DNA from: Lithospermum erythrorhizon
Taxonomy: Eukaryota; Streptophyta; Magnoliopsida; Boraginales; Boraginaceae
Assembly: GCA_019722365.1 (NCBI GenBank)
Contig: JADFUC010001145.1
Coordinates: 310,001-374,000, forward strand
Length of the DNA stretch: 64,000 nucleotides
Direction: 5' to 3'
Within the stretch, counting starts at the first letter, position 1. Each line of letters starts with the position of its first letter. Under the pieces are notes generated by a model. That model was not told where the DNA came from, ran no database searches, and saw only the letters and a program-made list of their open reading frames with translations. Of this stretch, positions 26,068 through 38,809 are shown piece after piece. The position numbers and the translations under genes are program-made.

Positions 26068-26156
26068 CAACTTTTTTTTTATAGTCCCCTCCCTATTCGA
26101 ACCCTTTGACATGAGATTAAAGGAGGTTAGTTTAACCGTTAGATCATTCGATTAAG
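26068..26156 (-). mobile_element. short SINE-like fragment with A-tail
   Basis: On the minus strand: GATCTAACGGTTAAACTAAC (A-box-like), then AAGGGTTCGAATAGGG (B-box-like), ending in a run of A. About 90 bases; no clear TSD found. Confidence 0.55.
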
Positions 26157-26268
26157 TTTTTATATATGTATTTCTCAAATTCTTTCAACTTATTCATGGT
26201 ACTTTTATAGATATGGATTCATCAGAGGTAGAAGGAGGGGAATGTGTGTGGGGGAGGTTTGGAGGGGG

Positions 26269-26819
26269 GTAAGTCTCTTTGTAGGTTTTTTTTATTGAGG
26301 TTTGGCATGCAAAAGAAATATAATTTCACCTCTACTTCGATGTACCAAACAGAGATTTGATAAATAAAGCGAGAGTAGTTAGCTTGCTTTTTTGTTTAAG
26401 TTTCATGCATCATCTTGTATATATCATTTTCAGAAAAATTATTCATAAAGATGGTGGACACTTTTTATGATTATAATTGTTAAAAGCGAACAAAGAGCCA
26501 AAAAGAATAAATTTTTATGAAAAAAAGTTGCCTTCATTTGGATTATAAGATGAATTTTCATTGGTAGGATTCAAGTGGGAGTAGAATGTGGTTGTCATGT
26601 TTAATGTTGGTATGTACACTCCAATATTAGTAATCATCAGTCCTTCCTTATCAGTCCTCATGTTGGCATTTTTTTTATAGTTCGTTCATTTTACAATGCA
26701 TTGTACTTATTCATTGTGTTGTAAAGATTTTAATGATTAAAGGACACAAAATCTTGAAAAGTTGGAAGGATACATTGTATATTGGACTATTCTTATAATG
26801 AGTTCTTATAATTTTGCAG
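26269..26819 (+). other. possible leader intron of the BTB-TAZ gene
   Basis: A strong donor (GGGG/GTAAGTCTC) at 26269 and an acceptor (TTTTGCAG) ending at 26820 flank an AT-rich stretch just before the ATG at 26850. This suggests a 5' UTR intron; no transcript evidence. Confidence 0.4.
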
Positions 26820-26849
26820 AAGTAATAGTCATTGGCTTTCTTGATTAAG

Positions 26850-28945
26850 ATGGACCGGACAGACGAGAAATATACTTCTACTTCTGAGAAACAATTGCCC
26901 ATTCCACCTCCATCTCCTTATTTTGGTCGTCACAACGGGGTTTCGAAGAGTGGATTGTCGTGCAAAGGATGCTGCTCTGTCCCAGGAGGGAAACAGGATA
27001 CATGGGATCGCCTTTTCGATGAGGGATATGGAGCTGATGTTTTGATTAGAACGGATCATGGTGGTGTTATTTATGCTCATGCTAATATCCTTGTAAGTTC
27101 CTGGTTTAGCAACTTTCCAATTCAATAGATCTTGGTAATTGTTTTAGCATGCATTCATACTGTTATTGGAATGATTGTGCATACTTAAGATATGTTTTAG
27201 ACCAGAATTGGTTTACAATCTCTTCTTCTTGTTAAGAGTAGATTTACAATATGGAGAAGTATAATTTAGAAAAAATGGAGCTCGAGAGACTAGAGTATGA
27301 TCTGAATGACAATGTACAACATAGCTACAATTCCAAACCATAGTTATAATTTACAGACTGGAAGATTTTATTAAATATGAAGTGTTCTTAAACATCATCC
27401 TTCAATCTCTCTGTATGTAGGGTATGGCTTCTCCTGTTCTAAGAGGCATGTTGCACTCAAGAGGCCGAAGAAGCAGTCGTAAACGGTCAATTTCAATTTG
27501 CGGAGTTCCACCTGAAGCGGTTCATGTTTTCATTCGATTTCTGTATTCCGCCTGGTATGATTCTTCTTGAACTCAGGATCCATTAATGGGGTCTAAGTGA
27601 TACTCCCTCCATCAGAATTTAATTGAGAGACTTTTTCCGACCAATAGCCAACCTACTCTAGCGCAATAATTCACTTATAAAGTTAGGTTTTTTATCAAAA
27701 GATTCATATCATTGGATAGTGGATACTACACACCGAATGCTTAAATCTCAATAATTTTGAATTGGCTTGGGCCATGTTGATGTTGAATAAGATTAAATAG
27801 GATCTGAATTGAGTTTTGAAAGTCGTTAGTCAAACAACTCAAACATAATACTCAACTACGATATACTTTTTCAACACGAGTCTTAGCAAATATCTCGAAT
27901 TTGAGAAGATGTATGTTGCCTATTGCAAACCAATGATTTCATGTGGATTTGCTAACTGTTACTTGTTCATGTATCAGCTATGACGAACAAAAATTGGACG
28001 AATATGCTCTACAATTGCTCATGCTTTCACATGCTTATGTTGTTCCACATTTAAAGCGATTGTGTGAACAACGGATCGAGCAGAGATTGATCACCTCAGA
28101 GGATACTATTGATATCTTTCAGCTTGCACTGTTGTGTGATGCTCCAAGGCTTAGCCTAATATGCCATCGTTTCATCTTAAATAACTTCAAGGCTGTTGTA
28201 GCCACTGACGGGTGGAAGGCAATGAAGAATAGCCATCCTATTCTGGAACGAACGATTATGGAGTCCTTGGTTGATGAGGATGCTGTGAGTATTTCCATTC
28301 CTTGTCATCCCTATGACATCTGTTTCTAGAAGAATTCTAATATTGTTTGAACTAAACATGCTTATACTTTCAGATACGAAATGAGAGGACACGAAAGGCA
28401 AACGCAAGGAATGTCTATGTTGAATTGTATGAGGCAATGGAAACTCTTGTCCGTATATGTAGAGAAGCTTGTTGCACCGTTGGTTCTCATAAAAAGCCTT
28501 CAGAAGAAGAGCAAGGAGCATGTCACCATGATCCAGCGTGCAAGGGACTCGAACTGCTTCTTCGTCATTTTGGCGGATGCAAAAAGAGAGTCCATGGTGG
28601 TTGTGTACAATGCAGGAGAATGTGGCAACTGCTTGACTTACATTCTCACCTATGCGCAGACTCAGATATCTGTAAAGTCCCGTTGTGCAGGTATTCATCC
28701 TTTCATTTTGCCTTTCTTGACCTACCCTAATGGCATTCTTAAAACATCACTACAGACTTGTTTTTTCTTGGTGTGATTAATTTTTGTTCCTAAAATTGTC
28801 CAATTTTATTGCATGCAGGGACTTCAAGCAGAAGAGAGGAAACCAGAACAAGAAGCTCGAAAAGAAATGGCGAATATTGGTGAAGAAGATTGTGAGATCA
28901 AAAAGTATAACTGGAGCTCCATTCTTTTCTTTGGATTCATCATGA
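26850..28945 (+). CDS. BTB/POZ and TAZ domain protein (BT family)
   Basis: Exons 26850-27092, 27421-27554, 27978-28284, 28374-28690 and 28819-28945 give 375 aa, all phases fitting. After a Pro-rich start comes the BTB domain (DTWDRLFDEGYGADVLIRT, YAHANIL/GMASPVLRGML, GVPPEAVHVFIRFLYSA), then a BACK-like helical part (LDEYALQLLMLSHAYVVPHLKRLC). Next is the TAZ zinc finger (CCTVGSHKKPSEEEQGACHH, LELLLRHFGGCKKRVHGGC, CRRMWQLLDLHSHLC, CKVPLCR) and a basic C-terminal tail of the kind that binds calmodulin (KKLEKKWRILVKKIVRSK). BT proteins act as CUL3 adaptors and transcription scaffolds in gametophyte development and in sugar, nitrate and stress responses. The Met at 26850 is the first ATG; an upstream in-frame TTG is not a start. 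Closest to BT4-type proteins by eye. Confidence 0.95.
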
Positions 28946-29533
28946 CTCCAGAAAGAGCTGAACTTGCTACAATTGAACATACTACTACGTATTCTTGTCC
29001 GGATCAGTAACAATAAGCAATTCATGACATTCATAGTAGATAGAATCATCTTGTGTAGTATGAGTTGTTTGTAGATTGTAGATTGCAGATTGCAGATTTA
29101 TTCTCTTCACAAAGATTTATGTTAACTCAAAAGAATATTCACCAACATTGTTTCTCATATCTTAACTTGAAAGGATCCAAACACAGCTTGAAAGAGTATA
29201 ATAAACGTCATCTTCTCTACGAATTTATACGTACTTCTTGTAGAAAATTTGGCAGATGAATCTTCAACCTATCTTATACCATTTCAAAGGCCATAGAATT
29301 ACATGTCTAAATTTTGAGAAATGCTTCAGATACTTCATCTTTCGGCACGTTCAACGCTCTTACCAATATGGGCTAAATTGTCCCCATGAAGAAAACAAAG
29401 TAGACAAGCAACATTTTTAGACATAATTTGTTGTTTATGTATCTCGTTGTTAGTATACATATTATCAAGTCAGCTTCTACATTTAAAGCAAAAAAGAGGG
29501 GGCACAAAAAGTGAACGGAAGCCACTCATTATA
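28946..29533. other. BTB-TAZ 3' flank
   Basis: Non-coding. GTAGATT/GCAGATT is repeated several times near 29070-29098. A run of five T on the minus strand at about 29507-29511 fits pol III termination of the tRNA gene. Confidence 0.5.
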
Positions 29534-29605
29534 TATCAGAGCCAGGTTTCGATCCTGGGACCTGTGGGTTATGGGCCCACCACGCTTCCGCTGCGCCACT
29601 CTGAT
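29534..29605 (-). tRNA. initiator tRNA-Met (CAU)
   Basis: A 72-base minus-strand gene beginning ATCAGAGTGGCGCAGCGGAA with anticodon loop CCCATAACCC (anticodon CAT). The T arm is GGATCGAAACCTGG and the acceptor stem ATCAGAG pairs with CTCTGAT. The GGG/CCC-flanked anticodon stem and the AGGATCGAAACC T arm are typical of plant initiator tRNA. No intron. T-run terminator downstream. Confidence 0.96.
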
Positions 29606-31514
29606 TTGATGAAATGATTACATGACTTATATTTCACAACAAATGGCAATGCATCACACCCAAAAATGCTATTTTCCATTTTGATGTAATCTATGTATCT
29701 CGTTGTTAGTATACATATTATTCAGGAATCATGAGCATATTATTCAGGAGTATTGTACATATCGCTCTATCTAACAATATTTAAGATTAATAAAAATGAT
29801 ACTGATTCTAAATTTCTAATACTCTGTATCGATCACTTAATAAAGATTTATGGGAAGGTAAAATAAAATGAATGAGATGTGAGAACAAATGAAAATAAAT
29901 CAACTAAATGAAAGCACGTATGTTTTTAGGAAATTTATTCCTTTCCGTACATTATTTTTCCGGAAATAAAATTCAACCGTTAGATTTATAATCAATGGAT
30001 GAGATTAAAATTGAACTTAATTGATATTTAATTATGGTTAAATATCAATTAAATAAAAAAAGCTTTATGTAGATAGGTTTTCAACTGGTGACTTAGTTGT
30101 TAAGCATGGGAATAAAGGAAATCAACCTCAGTGTTAGACAGAGGTCAAGAATAGAGTGCTAAGTAATGATAGAAACAAAAGTCAAAATGATACATGTATT
30201 TTCGTGTTTAGATTAATATACATCATTTGAGATCCTGATGTATAAATTGATGTTTATCACAAATGAATTCATACTAGATTCTATGCGCTCACGTCATATG
30301 AAGGAAAGGCTTGTCTTCCCGACTAAATCCGCCGTATAATACTCCCTCGCTACGACCTGGCTGGATCAAAAGGCATTCATCAAAATCTCCATTCACGGGG
30401 TCATCCCCGACCCAATCCCTCATAATGATTAGTTGGTTGTCGAAACACCACGATCCCGCTCTCCATAATCACATTCTTTTCCCCGATAGATGAAACTTAC
30501 GTCTGAAGCCCAGCTCTCCATAATCTCATAATGCTACATACTTGGCGTAGAAACATACTCCACTGAGCGATTTGAGGCATGTATTTTAACGTAGGCTACT
30601 ATATTCACGTTCCACCGCCCACAGCCGGTAAGTCTTATGCATTGAGACTACCCAGGTGTTCTATAACTTACTCCATTGAGACTACCTTGGCTTAAGATCT
30701 CGAGAATTTCGCATCCATAACAGCAGGGCGAAGCCAAAAGCGAGCAAAAAAGAAAATGTTTGAAAAATTCTAATTTGACTCTTGATGAGGAAAGAATATG
30801 AGATGATGGTATGGTACCGTTCTATTTACTTTATAAATAGCCGGAATACACTTACCCTTTACCCCTCCGTCCCTCGGTGAAAAGCACCAAATCAAGAAGC
30901 GAATCAAAATGGCCATAGATTTTGGGATCTAAATCACGAGAGTCATTGACCAACCTGCTTACAAGATCCTTTATACTTAAAGATCGAAGAATCACATAAA
31001 AATGAGGAGAATCATCTTATTAATTGAGAAGATCAAATCAAGAGAGAGACTAGAGAGAAAATACTCTAGAGATTAGAGAGAAATTTCTATAAACATATCA
31101 AACCTTTTTTACCTCCATTAAAAAATAGTTTATTGATACAATTTCTATAAACATATCAACATTATGTGTATGAAATTGATCATTACAGGATTCTGCCTCT
31201 TGTTACAAACAAAAACGGCTCTTCAATTTATTATAAGAGGGGTTGACTTCATTTTGTTCCAAATAAAAGAAAAATGAGTACTTGATATTCAAATTACTTA
31301 AGATTAATTCTTTCTTAGTTTGATCTAACATATAAAATTATAGGTGTTTAATAATTTCATGTATTCAATATTATTTGTATCGTCCGTTCCGACAATCAAA
31401 ATACAGTATATTTAAGCCTCTAAAAGCCGTCCAATTCGATAATCTATAATAATTATTAATAATATCTTAATTAATTGAAAGAAATGGACTTTTTATCGTA
31501 GTTTTCTAAAGCAA
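29606..31514. other. intergenic between tRNA gene and copia element
   Basis: A 30-base sequence CTATGTATCTCGTTGTTAGT-ATACATATTA occurs on both sides of the tRNA gene (near 29434 and 29690). Around 30300-30720 the sequence is GC-richer with ATTGAGACTACC twice, perhaps a transposon relic. No gene supported. Confidence 0.4.
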
Positions 31515-31910
31515 TGTTAGCAATCAAAGCTCAAAACAGATTGCACCACGAAGAAGAACTTCAAAGGCGCTTTGTACTTTCAAAATGCTTGGAAGAAACT
31601 CGAGTTTATTGATTACATTCTTCAGTGAAACTTTGCTTTCAGGAAGTTACAAATGCACTAACTTATAATAAGCGAAAGATAGCCTACCCGGCCCAAGATA
31701 ACAACTTCATGAAATAACTAACTAACTAATAGACTCAGCGGCTACTTAATGAGATGAGATAGAGCATTCAAGCATAAGCAACTTTCTAATAATATGGAAG
31801 ACTCAAGCGGCTCACAGGACATATCGCAGATTGCATTGCAATGTGTGCATGGATATAGACTGACTTCTTCATTCTCTCCCTTAATCTAGATGTTGTTTCA
31901 GCATTTGGAT
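31515..31910 (-). repeat. 3' LTR of the copia element
   Basis: Matches the LTR at 35915-36271 over most of its length with many substitutions and small indels; the outer end near 31880-31910 is uncertain. Confidence 0.75.
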
Positions 31911-34900
31911 TACTTGATATTAATATGACACGTACCCATGGCGTTCTAACTTTAAAATGTGTCTTCGGAGAGGTTTTAGTCATCTGTAAATCTGAACTTC
32001 AACTTTTTGCAGTCAAACAATGATCCATCTGCGGGTCCTTAAGAAACTAAATCATCTATGTATTGCATTACATTAATTCTTAGTTTAGAAGCTTGATAGT
32101 TGAGCTGTTATCACATCTTATCTCTGTGCAATTTTCACCTTCAATTCCAAGTTCCTCTAGAATCCTTCTGACCCAAATAGCATGACAAGCACAAATAGTA
32201 GCTGCAACGAACTCTGCCTCGTGGTCGTGTGTTACAATAGGTTTGTACTGAACTCCGACATGCTCTGAACTAGAATAAGCACCTTATCCATTTGTGTTTT
32301 CTTTATCTTCATGTCTCTATGGTTACTATGCGTATAGGTTGCTAATTCCCCTCCATCAATTTGTCCTTTTTGTAGTAGATTCCAAAAGCCAGTTGTTCCT
32401 TTAAATATCTGAATATCCGTAGTACACTTGCGGTGTAGTTGATGAGTCTTGAACAATATCACATTCAAGCAGTGACATACATGATGTCAGGCCTTGTGGA
32501 TGTTAAGTACATAAGGCTTCCTACAATGTCATCTTGAGTCTAAATCATATCTTTCCCTTGGCATCTTTATCAACTCACAATTATGCAGAACAATTGGATT
32601 ACACGATTCTTATCCAAACATTCCAAACTTCTTAAGAAGCTCATTAGTGTATCTTCTCTGACATATAAAGATTCCTTGACTCCTTTGAATCACTTCTATG
32701 TCAAGGAAGTAATTCATCATTCAATTAAAAGTCGTGTCCAAAATTCTTGCCATTTGCGATCTTGAATTACTTTCATTAGCTCATGATCATTTTTTCACAT
32801 GTATATCAAATCATCAACATATATGCTCACAATCATAAGAGTACCTCATGCACTTCTCTTAGTGAATAATGTTTGTTCACTATTACACTTCTTGAAGCCT
32901 TCTTTGTTGAAGTGTGTCTGATCCTTTATACGGGCTCACAGGAGCCTGTTTCAGTCCATAGAGTGCTTTTGTCAATTTATACACCAAATGATCCTTGCCT
33001 TTCTTTTCATATCCCTGAGGTTGATCAACAAACACATTCTCTAGCAATTCACCATGTAAAAATCTGAGACTTGACATTCATTTGATGATCTTCCGTCCAT
33101 TAGGCCGTAGGCATGATCATTCAGCTGTGTCCATCCTTGCCTCTTTGGTGCATATCTTTCAATATAATCAATCATTCTCTTTGTGAGTATCCACTTTGCC
33201 ACAGTACGACCTTAACTGTTATTTCTCCATTTTCATCTCTTTTAGTCTTGAAAATCCACTTGTGTACAATGCTAACTTTCCTTTTGGTAGTTAAATCGAG
33301 GGGTCCAAGTATTTGTTCTTTTCAATTGAGTTGATCTCACTATCCATGGCTTTCCTCCACTTCTCATGTTGTACAGCTTCATTGAATGTGATTGGATCAT
33401 CATCGGTTAGTCTTTGCACCATTATATGACTTAAGTAAGTAATCAGCTCGGTCCTTGCTGTGACATAGTCACTCATCCAACTTGGAGATGTATGTGTTCT
33501 TCTCTGTGAGGATTCAACTCTCCCTTGATCTGTATTTGCTGCATCAACTTGATTTGCATTTGTTATGTCAGTTGAGTTGGTTGAGATTTCACTAGATTGG
33601 CTTGTTGAAGAATCTACATTATCAACTCCTTCGGGTTTCTTCTGTTGCGGCTCTATTGTTAACCATGTTACTATCATCCCGTTCTAGTTCTTTGTCACTT
33701 GTTCTTCATAATCATTTCCCCAGTCCCAGTGTTTTTCTTCTTCCATCTGATCCTTCTTATTATCCTCTTGGTTTCGGTGTTGAGCAATCTATAGCCTTTT
33801 GTTCCTCGCTAATTCCTAGAAAATGCGGAGATAGTGTACATTCAATTTGCTTCTATTGAAATTTGGAACATGTGTATGTACCAAGACTTTAGTATTCAAG
33901 TGATCCAGGCGATGGTTTGACTCATCGAAGCTTCTTGTGGTGTGATATCTTTCTTGCAGGTTGGACATCTATTTAAAATATAGAAAGTCGATTCCATGAC
34001 CTCGATCCACCCAATGTTTTAGGAATCCTTTTGGCTGACAACATTGATCTAACCATGTTCATCACTGTCCTATTCTTTCTCTCAGCAACTCCATTTTGCT
34101 GTGGAGTGTATGGATTTGTGTATTGCCTCTTGATGCCATGTTCTGGACAATATTCATTAAACAAAGCGGTGTACTCTCCCTGTCGATTCTAAGGCATTTA
34201 TGTGCTCATTTGACATTTTCAACTAGATTCTTAAACAACTTTAAAATGCTTTAGAGTATCGGTTGCACACAAGTAAGTAAACCCATGATTTCCTCTTTGT
34301 GATCATCAATAAAACTCAAAAATACCTCTTTCAGCTACATTTGAAGTAGGAGATATGAGTCCCACAATCGAGGTGGATGAGTTCTAGATTCTTACTTGCC
34401 CCCTAGTTGCTTTGCTTTGGTATTGCGACTGCGGTTTGCTTCCATTCGGGCAATCGGCTCACATGTAAACTTTTCAGTCTTGAATTCTGGAAATCCTCTC
34501 ACCATTTGTTTGCTTTGTAAGGTCTGCAGTCCAGTGTAGCTCAAATGACCATACCTCTGGTGCCATAGACTTGTCAAATGCATTGTGGTGATCGCGAGGG
34601 CGGGTCTGCTGCTTTTGTCTTTACGTATTTACGAGAAGGATTGTGAACATCCTGTTTGCACTCATGTTTGACTGAATGATTAGCCTCTCCTTGGATGATA
34701 TATGTTGCATTGTCCTTTCTTGAAAACAATTGTTAAGCCACTTCTCATACTTGGGTTGTCGATACTTTCAGCAGATTTGTCTTTAAGTTAGAATGTCTGG
34801 CGTCTCGACATTGTAAGTGACTCTGACGATTGCAAACGATTGTTCCCTTTCACACTTAGCTGTCATTTTGAGGTTATTTCCAAGTTTGTGAGTGATTCAT

Positions 34901-35914
34901 TTCTTTGTCAATACTTGAAAACAAATCCGGAGTTATTTAATGGTTTGAACACCACAGTCGAATGCCATCATCATTTTCTCTTTAAATTTGATTTCTTCAA
35001 TTTGTGCCATTAACAATAAATCATCTTCATCATCCAAGCTAACATGGTTGCCTCTTTAATTCCGAGGCGGGGACCAATTTCATCTTTGGAAGTGTCGGTT
35101 TGTGACACTTGAAACATTCGACGGTTGCCTTGTTGAAAGTTGATCTTCCCCTTCCTCTACCATTTCCATATCTTCCTCATTGAGCCATTATTCCTACCTC
35201 TCATGTATGATCTCCCTTCAACCTTGAGCACTTGATCATCTTCTTCCTTATGTCTTCTATTCAGCTTCTGAGCATGCATGTTCAGTGTGCTTTGAAGATC
35301 ATCCACAGACATATTATCAATGTCTCTTGATTACTCGATGGACACAACAATGTAAGTGAACTCGTCTTTCGATGTCCTTAAGACTTTCTCACTATCTTTG
35401 AATGCAGGCGGCTTCTCCATTGCTTCTCAATTTGTTAGCAATACTCATTACCTTTGCAAAGTATGAGTGGTGTCGCTCCTCTTAAATACCGGTATTTCAA
35501 AATCTCTTCTCAATGAATTGCGCAAGGCCTTCTTCACCTTCTCATTCCCTCCATACTTCTTTTTTCAATGAATCTCATATTACGCTGGACCTCCGATGAG
35601 TATTTGTTCAAAGTGGTTGGTCGGGGCACATTATTCTTTACTGATGATGATCCTAAATTAACTTGCTTCATCTAACATGGTTTGTTGATTGCTCGGTGAT
35701 AGCGAAGTTCGCTTGTTTTAGCTCGACAAGATCTCGTTTGATCATCCCGATCCTTTTGCCTTGATAAGTTCTGTGCTTCCTCCGATGGTCATAACATTAT
35801 AAAATGATATCTTGGTATGTGTTTTGTCTTACCGCTCATCTTTGGGGCGGTAAAGCTGTTTTCTTGATCTTTGTTTTCTCCACGCAATTTCATGATGTTT
35901 TCGCTCTCTGATTT

Positions 35915-36271
35915 TGAGAATATTGCTTGATCAAAAGCTCAAAAGCAGTTGCACCTGAGAAGAACTTGAGAGCTGCTTTGTATAAATGCTTGGAAGAAAC
36001 TCACCAGTTTATTGATTCATTCGGTGAACTTATATAGCCTCGAGAGATTACAAATGCACTAATAACTAATGGCCCAGAAAGATAGCTACTGTAAGATAAC
36101 AAACAATTTCATGAAATAGCTAACTAATAATAGACTGTGGCTACTTAATGAGATAAGATAGCTTATTCAAACATAAACAACTTTCCTAATAATATAGGAA
36201 GACTCAAAAATACGACTCTGAGGCATGTCATGAAATACATTGTGTGTGGATATGAATGACTAACTGAAACA
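35915..36271 (-). repeat. 5' LTR of the copia element
   Basis: Begins TGTTTCAGTTAGTC on the minus strand and ends with CA beside a degenerate AAATCAGAGAGCG stretch that could be a worn primer-binding site. Confidence 0.75.
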
Positions 36272-38809
36272 ATCCTTGTATGATGATGATAACAAATGAA
36301 TACATAGTACTCGTAGTAATAAAAGTATTATAAATCAAAAATATCAATATTCAAATAATGAAAGTACGTTCTAGTGGGGTAAAGCAAAAACCATAGTGAC
36401 CCCCGTTGCTTAGCCCGTCGGTAGTGCCACGATTCACCATCAACTTTGTCCATTGGATCAATTTATCCCTTAAATCTTTCATTCGATCAGATTGTGAATA
36501 GTTGGATGACGAAAAACCTATTAGGCTTTTACTTACTTGGTAAAAACTTATTTATTCTCAATTTAATAATCAAAATGGATCGAAGTAGTCGATTGAGAAA
36601 TTTTTAAAATTATGATGATATTGGACAAATATGATGGAAGTGTATTTGTTCTTAAACGTGAGTGATATGGAAAAAGTCGTATCAATCAAATAAAAGACTG
36701 CTCAAGTTTTATGACTTATCTTCTCTACAATTATCATTCCTTCCATTCTCTAAAATTCTGATCTGAAACGTTGAAATGAAATAATGTCAAAATGATTCAT
36801 TTTTTTGTCAACTATAACTTTATTCATGGACATTATGAAATTTAACCCAAATTCTATAACATAGTATTACAAATCTACAATAAGAACAATTGAGATTGAT
36901 GAGATTTTAAAGAAAGTACAAGAGAATTGACTGCTCATTTTCTCTCCAAATTTAGTAAAGTTTGAATGTGGGGCAACAAAGTTGGGTTTGTCAGATTGGC
37001 GTGCAAATGCACTGTAGATAGTATTTTATATATTTACTTTATTCTGATTGGCTCTCAGATAGAAAAAGATCACCTTTTCTATTATTACACCTAAATACAG
37101 TTTAAAATAACATGAAAAGAATAATATACTTGTTCCCACATCAAATTTGGTGTAGTCACGAGTTAATATATAACTATTGAATTTTCCTTTGATAATTTAG
37201 TTTTAAGGTAGACTATGTACTCTTAACAATACTCTACTTTTTTGTATAATTCTTTAAATAAGTTGATCCTTTATGACAAAATGCAATATCTGTGTGAGTG
37301 TAAATTGCAGTATTGATTTATGGGGATAAAGATTTAGGTGTGTTTGAGGTTGAAAGTAGGCGTTAAAAGTCGAAAGTTCGGTATCAAATTTATTTATTGT
37401 ATAGAGTATAAAATAGCATTATAGATATATTATAAGTCTGAAAGTGATCTTTCGAATTCCAGTTGATAAACCTCCTTGTTCAGTCGTAATCGAGTGGTAT
37501 CAAGTTAATCAAGTTGGTAGCTGTATCAAGTTAGTGGATCCATTCACAACACTGGTTGAGAGATAAAAGGGATATGTGCTTGTGGTGGGGGCAGTGGTGC
37601 TGATTTTAAAGGGATAGATGGAAAACTGTGGCCCTGTGGGAACATTCTGAGGTTGGCTTTTTGTGAAAACATGGTGTTGCAATGGTGGCTAGCAAAGACT
37701 TGTGACAACTCATCTTTTCTGTGGTTGTTCAACCTTTGTTAGTTTCTACTTTTCTCTTAACTATTGCTTTGTGGGCTCTTGTTTTCTTGTCTTTAAAGTT
37801 CTTCATTAGTACTAACCTACTGCTCTAATACCTGTGTTTTCTTTGTTTTCATAGTTAGCATTGTACCAGATTTTCCATGATTGCATATTTCTGCTGCTGA
37901 ACATTAGAGTAGGTGAGTTAAAGTTTCTACTTTTTTTATGAGCCATTTCTTTCTGTTGGTATCTAGTTAATAAAGATTCAGTTTTTATTATTAATATGTG
38001 GTTTTCTTTGATTTAAAATGGTTTGTATGGTCAAGATTTGATATTGGGTAGAACTACGCTTTTGGTCTCGTCTTTTTCTGTACTGATTTCTATGTCAAGA
38101 TATGGGTGTTTGCTTTGATGCATTGATATGTGTAATCTTCCCTAATCAATTTGGAACAATCTCTTTGGATGTAGTAGTGATGTGCTTGTTCATATGTGTA
38201 CATATCCTTTCTTGATCTTCCACCACATAGGCATTTGTCTACTATATGGTTCAGCAACTCATCAACTCCTTACCAAAGATGAGTGTTTGTTTGCTGTGAC
38301 CAGGGTTTGATTTCAACTCCGTTACGTTGCTGTAAAATCATTTGTGGAGGAATGTGGATCTTGGGGCCAGTTTCTATGTTAGAGAGAGAGGGGGAGAAGA
38401 AAGGGAAAGAGCATGGTATTAGATATATATAGATAAACAAATAAGGAAAGGGGGAGTGGTCCTATTATCATTGTGTCAAGTGGTTGTGTTTGTGTGGTTC
38501 CACTTGGATTATATTTAGCTTTTGAAAGATACAAAGTTCTGTTGGCTCAGCTTCCAATCAAGGAAGCAAAGTACTTCTTTAAGTCTTTTGCAATTGAAGC
38601 ACTTGGTTTGGCTTGAGATAAGGTTTTGGCCAACCATTAATTTCCCAGTCTTTGATTAGATCACAAAATTTGTACCTTTTGACTTATAGGGGTACTTTGT
38701 TTATCCCTCCTGCAAATTTGATTTCTCTTCTCTCAAGAGTAGTTTGTGTGAATTTAAGAGAGGGGCAATATCTGGATATCTGAAATTGATTTAACATCAA
38801 GAGTTGAAG
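36272..38809. other. upstream region of the NPH3-like gene
   Basis: No coding frame supported. A probable 5' UTR exon lies at about 37857-37912, bounded by TTTTCATAG and GTGAGTT. A GA-rich stretch (AGAGAGAGAGGGGGAGAAG) sits near 38384. The rest is AT-rich spacer. Confidence 0.45.

Larger units (their letters stand above)
31515..36271 (-). mobile_element. decayed Ty1/copia LTR retrotransposon
   Basis: Two diverged LTRs bound it: 35915-36271 (5' LTR on the minus strand) and about 31515-31910 (3' LTR). They share GCTTGGAAGAAACTC, TTACAAATGCACTAA, TAGACT-GGCTACTTAATGAGAT and other blocks. Inside, on the minus strand in copia order: a gag-pre-integrase block (LWHQRYGHLSYTGLQTLQ, 34583-34392), an integrase block (NPYTPQQNGVAERKNRTV, 34164-34000), the reverse-transcriptase start (EKWRKAMDSEINSIEKN, about 33370) and its core ([20 protein letters not shown] then ALYGLKQAP, 33040-32940). 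RNase H traces follow around 32400-32150. Integrase before RT assigns it to Ty1/copia. Stops and indels throughout; LTR divergence suggests an old insertion. Confidence 0.85.

Noticed and set aside
27602..27625. TACTCCCTCCATCAGAATTT in the BTB-TAZ intron as a MITE end
   Set aside because: No matching inverted end found within the intron.
28177..28698. Minus-strand 173-aa frame
   Set aside because: Antisense shadow of the BTB-TAZ exons.
37544..37732. Minus-strand 62-aa frame upstream of the NPH3-like gene
   Set aside because: No homology seen; the region is better explained as promoter/leader of the plus-strand gene.
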